Source: Verrucomicrobiota bacterium
GTDB lineage: Bacteria; Verrucomicrobiota; Verrucomicrobiia; Opitutales; Opitutaceae
DNA length: 64,000 nt
Direction of reading: 5' to 3'
Assembly (NCBI GenBank): GCA_023428905.1
Contig: JAEYWP010000030.1
Location: 310,001 to 374,000, forward strand
Below the pieces are notes generated by a model. It had not been told where the DNA came from, searched no databases, and saw nothing but the letters and a program-made list of their open reading frames with translations. Shown one piece after another: positions 52,176 through 59,304 of this stretch. Position 1 is the stretch's first letter. Each line of letters begins with the position of its first letter. The position numbers and the translations under genes are program-made.

Positions 52176-53878
52176 CCGCGATCGACTGGATCGTTCTGCT
52201 CGGGACCATGCTCGGGATCGCGGCGTACGGCACCTGGCGTACGCGGCATACCAATCACCTGGATACCTACCTGAAAGGGAGCCAGACCGCCCGGTGGGGC
52301 ACGATTGGTATCTCCGTGATGGCGACCCAGGCGAGCGCCATCACCTTTCTCTCCATTCCCGGACAGGGCTTCGAGAGCGGGGTGGGGTTTGTGCAAAACT
52401 ACTTTGGCCTGCCCCTGGCGCTGATCATTGTCAGCGCGGTTTTCCTGCCGATCTACCGCCGGCTCGGCGTGTATACCGCCTATGAATACCTGGGCCGCCG
52501 CTTCGACGCCAAGACCCGCCTCTTGGGGGCCAGCCTCTTTCTCCTGCAGCGCGGTCTGGCTGCCGGCGTCACCATCTATGCGCCGGCGATCATCCTCGCC
52601 ACCGTGCTCGGGTGGCGGCTGGACCTGACCATCCTGAGCACGGGCTTGCTGGTCATCCTCTACACGGTGATCGGGGGGAGTGAGGCGGTCAGCCTGACTC
52701 AGAAATGGCAGATGGGTGTGATCTTCGGCGGCATGGTCACGGCCTTCGCCGTCCTCCTGATCAAACTTCCTCCCGAGGTGGGATTCGCGGACGCCGCCCA
52801 CATCGCGGGCGCCTCCGGGAAGCTCAAGGCGGTCGATTTCTCGTTGAATCCAGATGTTCGCTACACGTTCTGGTCCGGGCTCCTGGGAGGGCTGTTTCTC
52901 TCGCTGTCGTATTTCGGGACCGACCAGTCGCAGGTCCAGCGCTACATCGGGGGAGCGGCGCTGCGTGAAGGGAGGCTGGGGCTCATGTTTAACGCCATCC
53001 TGAAGATCCCCATGCAGTTCTTCATCCTGCTGCTCGGCGCGCTCGTGTTTGTCTTCTACCAATTCAACCCCGCCCCGGTTTTCTTCAATCAACCGGAATG
53101 GCGGCACCATACGGAGGGGCCGGCGGCGGAGCGCTTTCTGGAGATCGAGCGTCGCCACGAGGCGGCGCATGCTTTGCGACGGGAGACGGTGCTAGCGTTT
53201 CACCAGGCGCGCCAGACGGACGACGCGGTGCGGGAAGAGTCCGCCCGAGTTGCGATGCAGGAGGCCCAGGCCGCGGTGGAGACAATTCGCGCAGAAGCGA
53301 AACAAGCGCTGCTTGGGGCGGACGCGCGGGCCAAGACCAAGGACTCCGACTACGTTTTCATCTCCTTCATCCTGAATGAGCTTCCGCACGGCGTGATCGG
53401 CCTTCTTGTCGCGGTCATGATCGCGGCGGCCCTGGGTTCCAAGGCGAGTGAGCTCAATGCGCTCGCCACCACCAGCGTGATCGATCTCTGGCGACAGGTG
53501 CGGCCCCTGGCGGCCGCAGATGAGGCGCGGAATGTCCGGGCGGCAAAATGGTTCACCGCCTTGTGGGGCCTCTTTGCCATCGGTTTTGCCCTCTTCGCGC
53601 GTTTTGCGGAGAACCTGATCGAGGCGATCAATATCCTCGGTTCGATCTTCTACGGTGTCGTGCTCGGCATCTTCCTGGTGGCATTCTTCCTTCGCAAGGT
53701 GGGTGGATCGGCTGTTTTCTGGTCCGCTTTGGCCGCCCAGGCGCTGGTCATCGTACTCTACAGTTCCCTCAGCATTTCGTACCTCTGGTACAACCTGATC
53801 GGCTGCGCCGCCTGCGTTTTGTTCAGCCTTATCCTGCAGCAGTCCCTCAAACTCGGAAAACCGGCCCCGTCCGCATGA
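52172..53878 (+). CDS. Sodium:solute symporter (SSS family)
   Basis: A 568-residue transporter with about 13 helices. Start ATG 52172 (MTAIDWIVLLGTMLGI) overlaps the preceding stop. GIAAYGTWRT, SVMATQASAITFLSIPGQGFE, YTVIGGSEAVSLTQKWQ and GTDQSQVQRYIGG are SSS blocks. Residues about 300-390 are an unusual charged, helical insert (HHTEGPAAERFLEIERRHEA) between two membrane helices. Position between a deacetylase and bacillithiol genes suggests import of an amino-sugar or thiol-related solute, but the substrate is unknown. Confidence 0.92.
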   Translation: MTAIDWIVLLGTMLGIAAYGTWRTRHTNHLDTYLKGSQTARWGTIGISVMATQASAITFLSIPGQGFESGVGFVQNYFGLPLALIIVSAVFLPIYRRLGVYTAYEYLGRRFDAKTRLLGASLFLLQRGLAAGVTIYAPAIILATVLGWRLDLTILSTGLLVILYTVIGGSEAVSLTQKWQMGVIFGGMVTAFAVLLIKLPPEVGFADAAHIAGASGKLKAVDFSLNPDVRYTFWSGLLGGLFLSLSYFGTDQSQVQRYIGGAALREGRLGLMFNAILKIPMQFFILLLGALVFVFYQFNPAPVFFNQPEWRHHTEGPAAERFLEIERRHEAAHALRRETVLAFHQARQTDDAVREESARVAMQEAQAAVETIRAEAKQALLGADARAKTKDSDYVFISFILNELPHGVIGLLVAVMIAAALGSKASELNALATTSVIDLWRQVRPLAAADEARNVRAAKWFTALWGLFAIGFALFARFAENLIEAINILGSIFYGVVLGIFLVAFFLRKVGGSAVFWSALAAQALVIVLYSSLSISYLWYNLIGCAACVLFSLILQQSLKLGKPAPSA

Positions 53879-54648
53879 GCGTTCCCCCTGTGATCTGTTT
53901 TGGGCAGCAGCCTTGCGGTTTCCTGCCCAAGCGGTTTCTTTACTCCAAATTTGTCACCGCCCGTCGCCTTCAAGCCGAGATGGGTGGGCGGATCGTGTTC
54001 TTTTTCCATGACAGCGACCACGACCCGCGGGAAACGCAAACCGTCCTTCGCCACCGGCGCACCGGGGAGCCCCAGCTGCTGAACTTCACCTGTGAAAACA
54101 AGGTTCAGCGCAAATACTCACCGCTTTACCTCAAGCGCATTCCCCGGGACTGGCAGGCCAACACCGCGCGACAGCTCGGCGCCTTCGTGCCAAAACCCGT
54201 GGTGGATGTTTTTCGCGAGGTGAAGGCGACCTCCGTCGCCGACTTTTGCCTGGAGATGTACCGGCGACTCGGACTGCTCGACGGGATCGAGGTGGTGCGT
54301 TCGAGCGACCCGGCGGTGCGGCTCCGCGCCTGCGCGGTGGACGACTATTTTGTCGACGTGCCCTACGAAGGTGAGACGGTGCGCGCGCGGTTGCACCAGG
54401 GCGGGCTCGCTCTCCACGAGGGAGGCGAGCACTACCTGGCGTTGCCAGCCCAGACATACGGACGCGAGCAGGTGAGCCCGACGCGCGACAGCCGGCTTCG
54501 CTGGATGCAGTCCGTCCTGCAGTGCAGCCATTACGTCTGCGGCGCGGGCGAGCAGGCCTACTTGCGCACGGAGGATGCCCCGGAGATAGTGTTCTTGCCC
54601 CGCGACCCCATTGATCGTTCCGACGAAGCTTATGTCCCAGAAGCCTGA
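53875..54648 (+). CDS. Half-length BshC-like protein, candidate cysteine-adding enzyme of bacillithiol synthesis
   Basis: A 257-residue protein; ATG 53875 overlaps the symporter stop by 4 bp. Its N-terminal third resembles the BshC core: FGQQPCGFLPKRFLYSKF (residues 9-26) against the family's TGQQ-x-G-x(3)-GP-x(4)-K pattern, and VFFFHDSDHDPRET (41-54) against its VPVFW-x(3)-EDHD-x-E. Known BshC is about 540 residues with a C-terminal coiled coil missing here. bshB1 and bshA follow directly. It is an excellent candidate for the missing cysteine ligase, but homology rests on eye alignment. Confidence 0.7.
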   Translation: MSVPPVICFGQQPCGFLPKRFLYSKFVTARRLQAEMGGRIVFFFHDSDHDPRETQTVLRHRRTGEPQLLNFTCENKVQRKYSPLYLKRIPRDWQANTARQLGAFVPKPVVDVFREVKATSVADFCLEMYRRLGLLDGIEVVRSSDPAVRLRACAVDDYFVDVPYEGETVRARLHQGGLALHEGGEHYLALPAQTYGREQVSPTRDSRLRWMQSVLQCSHYVCGAGEQAYLRTEDAPEIVFLPRDPIDRSDEAYVPEA

Positions 54649-55357
54649 CTCCCTGCGTCTGCTCGCCTTCGGTGCCCATCCCGACGACATCGAATTCGGG
54701 TGCGGCGCGGTCGTCGCGCAGGCCACCCGCGCGGGGGCGTCGGCCCATTTTGTCATCTGCACGCGGGGCGAAGCCGCAAGCAACGGCTCGGCGGAGGAGC
54801 GGGAGGCGGAGACGATGCGCGCGGCCGGCTTGCTCGGCGCCACGGTGCAATTCGTGGACATGGGCGGCGACGCCCACCTCGAGGCCACCCCCGCCAACGC
54901 CCTTGTCCTTGCGGCCTTGATACGCCGGGTCCGCCCCCACGTGGTGCTTGCACCCACGCTCGTGTCCAACCAGCACCCGGACCACGCGGTGGTGGGCAGC
55001 CTCGCCCGCGATGCGGCGCGCCTCGCGCGTTACGGCGGCCTTGCCGAGCTGCGTGAACAGGAGCCGCACGCAGTCACCCAGGTGCTGTTCTATGCCGTGA
55101 CCGCGGAGGGTGAACCCCGCGACACGACACCCCTGTTGGTCGATGTCTCCGAGGCGGGGGTGATGACGGCGTGGCGTGCTGCGATGGAGGCGCACGGCAC
55201 GCAGGCGAAGACCCGAAACTACGTGGAGCTGCAATTGACCCGGGCCCGCCTCAATGGGCTGCGCGCGGGTGTAGAGCATGCGGTTGCGCTTTTCAGCGGG
55301 GATCCGGTGGTGGTCTCTTCCGTGTCGGCCCTCGCCCGCGGGGCGCGGCGTTTTTAG
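54632..55357 (+). CDS. bshB1: Bacillithiol biosynthesis deacetylase BshB1
   Basis: A 241-residue PIG-L-family deacetylase that removes acetate from GlcNAc-malate. FGAHPDDIEFGCG (residues 13-25) carries the zinc ligands, TRGEAASNGSAEER and LVSNQHPDHAVVG complete the site. Start ATG 54632 (MSQKPDSLRL) overlaps the preceding gene by 17 bp. bshA begins 10 bp after its stop. Cytosolic: no signal peptide, unlike the large PIG-L protein at the start of the operon. Confidence 0.92.
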   Translation: MSQKPDSLRLLAFGAHPDDIEFGCGAVVAQATRAGASAHFVICTRGEAASNGSAEEREAETMRAAGLLGATVQFVDMGGDAHLEATPANALVLAALIRRVRPHVVLAPTLVSNQHPDHAVVGSLARDAARLARYGGLAELREQEPHAVTQVLFYAVTAEGEPRDTTPLLVDVSEAGVMTAWRAAMEAHGTQAKTRNYVELQLTRARLNGLRAGVEHAVALFSGDPVVVSSVSALARGARRF

Positions 55358-55366
55358 CCCGCCCCC

Positions 55367-56497
55367 ATGGTGTCACGTCCCCTTCGCATCGGCATCACCT
55401 GTTATCCCTCCGTCGGAGGGAGCGGCATCCTTGCCTCGGCACTGGGCGAGTCGCTCGCGCTCCGTGGCCACGAGGTGCATTTTATCGCGTACGAGCGGCC
55501 GTTCCGGATGCCGCTCGATGCGCTGCGGGTGTTTTTTCATCCGGTGGCGATCAACGACTACGAATTGTTCCGCTACCCGGATTATACCCTGCCGCTCTCG
55601 GTCAAGATGGCCGAGGTCAGCGCCGCCCATCGCCTCGACATCCTGCACGTGCATTACGCGGTCCCGCACGCCACCGCCGCGCTCCTCGCGCGTTCGATGC
55701 TGCCGGAGGAGCAGAGGCCGCGGGTGGTGGCGACGCTCCACGGAACGGATACCACGCTCCTCGGCAAGGACCCGGCATATGCCCCTGCCATCCGGCACGC
55801 CCTGGAGGCGGCGGACGCGGTCACGGCGGTTTCTGACTTTCTTCGGACGGAGACGATTCGCGTGATCGGGGTCCGGCGGCCCATTGACGTCATCCACAAC
55901 TTCTTCGAACCGCGGGTACCAACGCGCCCCCGCGAGGCGATCAGGCAGGAACTCGGGGTGGAGGAGGACGAGACCCTGCTGCTGCACCTGTCCAACCTCC
56001 GCCCGGTGAAACGGATCCCGCTTCTGCTGGAGAGTGTGGCTGCGCTGTCGCGCGAACTTCGTTACAAACTGCTTATCCTCTCCGGCGGCGACTTCGCACC
56101 CTTCGAAGAGCAGGTCCGGCAGCTGGGCCTGCAGGAACGGTTGGTGGTGCTGAACAACGTCCTCGAGGTGGACAATTACCTGCAGGCGGCCGACCTGGGC
56201 TTTTTCACCTCAGAGACGGAGAGTTTCTGCCTCAGCCTGCTCGAGGTGATGGCTTTTGGTATCCCGGGCGTTTCGACCCGCGTCGGCGGAATCCCCGAGG
56301 TCGTGGAGCACGGGATCAACGGATTGCTCGAGGCGTCGGCCACACCCCGGGCGCTGGCGGCGCAGCTGGAGCGTTTGATTCGCAATCCGGAGGAGAGGCA
56401 GCTGTTCGGCACGCGGGCGCAGCGCAAGGCCCGCGGCGCCTTCTCTGCCGAGACGATCGTTCCCCGTTACGAGGCTCTGTACCGGCGCCTGGTGTGA
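55367..56497 (+). CDS. bshA: N-acetyl-alpha-D-glucosaminyl L-malate synthase BshA
   Basis: A 376-residue GT4 glycosyltransferase, first step of bacillithiol synthesis. IGITCYPSVGGSGILASALG is the BshA N-terminus, HVHYAVPHA and ATLHGTDTTLLG are BshA-typical, VIHNFFEP and HLSNLRPVKR follow. TSETESFCLSLLEVMAFGIPGVSTRVGG holds the GT4 Glu motif. Last gene of the operon. A TGAGCAGC/GCTGCTCA inverted repeat (56495-56502, 56559-56566) overlaps its stop and may end the transcript. Confidence 0.95.
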   Translation: MVSRPLRIGITCYPSVGGSGILASALGESLALRGHEVHFIAYERPFRMPLDALRVFFHPVAINDYELFRYPDYTLPLSVKMAEVSAAHRLDILHVHYAVPHATAALLARSMLPEEQRPRVVATLHGTDTTLLGKDPAYAPAIRHALEAADAVTAVSDFLRTETIRVIGVRRPIDVIHNFFEPRVPTRPREAIRQELGVEEDETLLLHLSNLRPVKRIPLLLESVAALSRELRYKLLILSGGDFAPFEEQVRQLGLQERLVVLNNVLEVDNYLQAADLGFFTSETESFCLSLLEVMAFGIPGVSTRVGGIPEVVEHGINGLLEASATPRALAAQLERLIRNPEERQLFGTRAQRKARGAFSAETIVPRYEALYRRLV

Positions 56498-57013
56498 GCA
56501 GCTGATCGCCTTGCGCTTGGACAGACGCGGCACCCGCCGGTGCTTGCATCCGTGAACTGCTGCTCAGCACGCTCGCGCGAACGTTCAAGGCGGGGGTTGA
56601 AACGCATCCCGTGGGGATCCGGTGTATCCGGCGATCCCTCCGGCTTGGCTGGGAGGTCCCTGCCTGCGCAGCCCTCGGATTTGCGATAACGCCTGGAAGA
56701 CCGGTGGTTGCGTGGCCGGCACTCGCACAAGTCCCGCCCCCCTTTGCCCAGGCGCAGAAACGCCGCGGTGCATGCCTGGTGTTGGCAACCGAGTTCTTCG
56801 GTGTTCGCTCAGGCGCATTCCGCTGACAAACGCCAAACGAGCGGCGTGGCGATCCGGCCGGGAGCAGAACGGCAGCGGGTACCGGAACTCGAGCCGGTGA
56901 AACGAGGATCGCCAGCTGGCCGAGGATGGAAAACACCGGGATGAGCCGGTGCTGCTTCCGAGGGAGCAGCATCTCGAGCACCAGCAACCGGACCGCGAGC
57001 ACGCCGAGACCGA
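56498..57013. other. Gene-free 516-bp region upstream of the sufC relic
   Basis: No gene is supported on either strand. The left end has an 8-bp inverted repeat overlapping the bshA stop, enclosing a small hairpin (GCACC-CGCC-GGTGC, 56530-56543). On the minus strand at about 56906-57002 an open frame reads MLAVRLLVLEMLLPRKQH and then IPVFSILGQLAILV. This looks like a piece of a membrane protein but has no complete gene around it. The region appears rearranged. Confidence 0.5.
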
Positions 57014-57169
57014 TTCACCCACTACCAGCGCCTCCTCAACTACATCGTGCCGGACCACGTGCACGTGATGTATGACGGCCGCATCGTGAAGAGCGGCGAC
57101 AAGAGCCTGGCCCTCGAACTCGAGGCCAAGGGTTACGACTGGGTTAAGAAGGAATTCGCCAACGCCTAA
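57014..57169 (+). pseudogene. sufC: 3' relic of sufC (Fe-S cluster assembly ATPase)
   Basis: Fifty-one codons read THYQRLLNYIVPDHVHVMYD, then GRIVKSGDKSLALELEAKGY and DWVKKEFANA, stop TAA (57167-57169). This is the C-terminus of SufC. The homology stops abruptly at about 57014 with no Walker motifs upstream and no sufB/sufD downstream. It is either a remnant left by a rearrangement or an assembly join. Confidence 0.85.
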
Positions 57170-57262
57170 AGCCACCGCCGCCCCCCTTCCCGGGCGCGGC
57201 CTCTCCGGGGTGGTCGCGACCCAATGATTAGGGTCGGCGGGCATCCGGTCGGCTGAAGGCGA

Positions 57263-57787
57263 TCAGTCCTCGGCTGCCTCGTCTCCGGCTTCCAGCCCAC
57301 CGTCCACCTTGGTTTTCTTTTCCGGCTTTGGCGGCAGCGCCACCTTGACGGTGAAATCTTCTTCCTCGCCGTTTTTTTTGCGGCGGCCGCCCTGGATCAG
57401 GGCTGCCACCCGCAGGGCGCATGGCCAGACACCCGCCCTGTTCAGCTGCTTCTCCAGACGCTTGCCGTCGGCGGGTTTGAGCGTGCCGACGGACCGGCCG
57501 CCGATTTCAACGCGTACCACCGTGGTCTTCGGGTTGGGCACGAGCAGAGCCACAGTGGGAACGCGGGCGGCTCGCGTGCTGCGACCATCGCACAGCGTTT
57601 CCAGCGCGCCCTGGTGGTGACGGGTCTCCAGGACGTCCACATCCGGCTTTCCCTTCTCGTAGGTCGTGACCGGAAGGTCTTCTTCGAAGAGACGAAACAG
57701 GCGCTTCATCACCGTCTTCAGAAAGGGCGGGCGACTGTTCTTATCGGCTGCGGCGGAGGAACGACGTTTGGCGGGCTTCTTGGCCAT
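57263..57787 (-). CDS. Small basic/acidic protein of unknown function
   Basis: A 174-residue protein. The N-terminus is Lys/Arg-rich (MAKKPAKRRSSAAADKNSRP), the C-terminus acidic (KKTKVDGGLEAGDEAAED). The middle has a compact domain with VPTVALLVPNPKTTVVRVEI and GGRSVGTLKPADGKRLEKQL, which faintly recalls HIRAN-like beta folds. No family is claimed. Convergent with the sufC relic. The gap from 57788 to rsgA contains the long palindrome at 57927. Confidence 0.7.
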   Translation of the reverse strand: MAKKPAKRRSSAAADKNSRPPFLKTVMKRLFRLFEEDLPVTTYEKGKPDVDVLETRHHQGALETLCDGRSTRAARVPTVALLVPNPKTTVVRVEIGGRSVGTLKPADGKRLEKQLNRAGVWPCALRVAALIQGGRRKKNGEEEDFTVKVALPPKPEKKTKVDGGLEAGDEAAED

Positions 57788-57926
57788 GGAGAGGCATCGA
57801 GCGTGTGAATACCGTGGGCCGGAGGCAATGACGGGTTGGGGCGGCAGGTGGGGTTGCGCCGACTTCTCGCCGTCGTTTCTTTTGCGGCACGATATCGACC
57901 ACTTCGCCAGAGGGGAGGGGCCGGTA

Positions 57927-57984
57927 TGTCAAGAGTCAAGACATGACCCCTTAATCATAAGGGGTCATGTCTTGACTCTTGACA
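57927..57984. repeat. 27-bp perfect palindromic repeat, copy A (upstream of rsgA)
   Basis: Arms 57927-57953 and 57958-57984 are exact inverted copies around loop ATCA; each arm reads TGTCAAGAGTCAAGACATGA then CCCCTTA. The same unit recurs three times at 59182-59291. The form resembles REP-like units linked to RAYT (REP-associated tyrosine transposase) genes; no transposase gene is present here. Confidence 0.95.
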
Positions 57985-58086
57985 CGTCTTCTTTGCCGGT
58001 CGAGCTCCACGGCGCCTTCCCTCGCACACCGCATCCTCGCGCTATTTTTTCAGGTCGCACGAATCGGCTCCCGGAATCATACATTG

Positions 58087-59184
58087 GTGATCCACGATTC
58101 CCCACAGCTCACTGCGCTCGGTTGGACTTCTGCCTTTGCAGAGGCCTTCTCGCGACTGGCTGAGCCGGATCTGCAGCCGGCGCGGGTGGTATGCGAACTC
58201 CGCCGGAAGTTTTATGCCGTTCAAACCGCGGAGGCTGAGGTATTGGGCGAATGTCGCGGCGGATTTTTTCACCTCGCGCGCCGTCCGGATCAGTTTCCCG
58301 TTGTCGGGGACTGGGTCGCCGTCCGCCTGCGACCCGGAGAAAAGCGCGCCGACATCCACGCGGTCCTGCCGCGTCGCAACAAGTTTTCCCGGCGCGCGGC
58401 GGGGTCCGAGGAGATCGAGCAGATTGTCGCCGCCAACATCGACACGGTGTTCCTCGTCAGCGGTCTCGACGGCAATCTCAACCCCAAACGCGTGCAGCGC
58501 TTCCTCGTCGCGGCGAAGGAGAGCGGCGCGGAGGCGGTGATTCTGCTCAACAAGGCGGACCTGGTGGAGGACGCCGACGCGGTCAGGCGCGAGATCCAGG
58601 CACTCGTGCCCGGCGTTCCCATCCTGCTGACGAGCGCGGAGACGCGGAAGGGCCTCAAGGCGCTCCTGGCCACCTACGCGCTCCCCGGTCGTACGCTGGC
58701 GTTCATCGGTTCCTCAGGTGTGGGCAAGTCCAGCCTGATCAACACCCTGATGAAGGACGACGCCCTTCCCATCGGTGAGGTGCGCGAGAAGGACAGCAAG
58801 GGCCGTCACACCACCACGCGCCGGGAGTTGCTGGTTACTCCCGGCGGGGCGCTGGTGATCGATACGCCCGGGATGCGAGAGTTGCAGCTCTGGGGGGTGG
58901 AGGAGGGGGTGGAAGATGCCTTTGCGGATATCCGCCAGCTCGCGCTGTCGTGTCGTTTTACCAACTGCACGCACCACAACGAGCCCGGCTGCGCCGTGCG
59001 TACAGCGGTGGAGCAGGGCAGCCTGCCCGCGTCACGACTCGACAACTACCGAAAGCTTCGGGCGGAGAAAGTTGCTGGGGTGCCGCCGCGAAAAAAGCCC
59101 GGGGCCATCGCCAACAAGCCGGGCTGGAAACAGCAGCAGGAAAACCGAAAGCCCTACCGCTTCCGCGGTGGCGACGAGAGCTAA
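58087..59184 (+). CDS. rsgA: Small ribosomal subunit biogenesis GTPase RsgA
   Basis: A 365-residue circularly permuted GTPase that matures the 30S subunit. An OB-fold N-terminus (FPVVGDWVAVRLRPGE) is followed by the permuted motifs LLNKADLV, GSSGVGKSSLIN, TTTRRELLV and DTPGMRELQL. A zinc domain (CRFTNCTHHNEPGC) and a basic tail complete it. GTG 58087 (or TTG 58084) is chosen because the frame further upstream runs into repeat copy A. The TAA stop is itself the first three bases of repeat copy B. Confidence 0.93.
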   Translation: MIHDSPQLTALGWTSAFAEAFSRLAEPDLQPARVVCELRRKFYAVQTAEAEVLGECRGGFFHLARRPDQFPVVGDWVAVRLRPGEKRADIHAVLPRRNKFSRRAAGSEEIEQIVAANIDTVFLVSGLDGNLNPKRVQRFLVAAKESGAEAVILLNKADLVEDADAVRREIQALVPGVPILLTSAETRKGLKALLATYALPGRTLAFIGSSGVGKSSLINTLMKDDALPIGEVREKDSKGRHTTTRRELLVTPGGALVIDTPGMRELQLWGVEEGVEDAFADIRQLALSCRFTNCTHHNEPGCAVRTAVEQGSLPASRLDNYRKLRAEKVAGVPPRKKPGAIANKPGWKQQQENRKPYRFRGGDES

Positions 59185-59291
59185 GGGGTCATGGCTTGAC
59201 TCTTGACGAACGACGGGGCGAGGAGAGCGAAGGGGTCATGGCTTGACTCTTGACAACCGAGGGTTGTCAAGAGTCAAGACATGACCCCTTA
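59182..59291. repeat. Palindromic repeats, copies B, C and D (downstream of rsgA)
   Basis: Copy B (59182-59207) is a single arm. Copies C (59230-59258) and D (59262-59290) form a 29-bp inverted repeat with one mismatch around loop GAG. All share the TCAAGAGTCAAG core of copy A, with GCTT for GTCTT in B and C. They fill the gap between rsgA and the convergent receptor gene and could end transcription of both. Confidence 0.93.
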
Positions 59292-59304
59292 CGAGCCGTT
59301 GCGG

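Noticed and set aside
53548..53874. Upstream extension of the BshC-like frame
   Set aside because: It lies inside the symporter gene in another frame; ATG 53875 overlaps the symporter stop in the ATGA pattern.
56498..56570. Integron attC-like or IS-end inverted repeat after bshA
   Set aside because: Only an 8-bp outer stem and a 5-bp inner hairpin are seen; no integrase, transposase or target duplication.
56585..57244. Open frames on the minus strand over the sufC relic
   Set aside because: They are shadows of the sufC 3' end and of rearranged DNA, with no protein signature.
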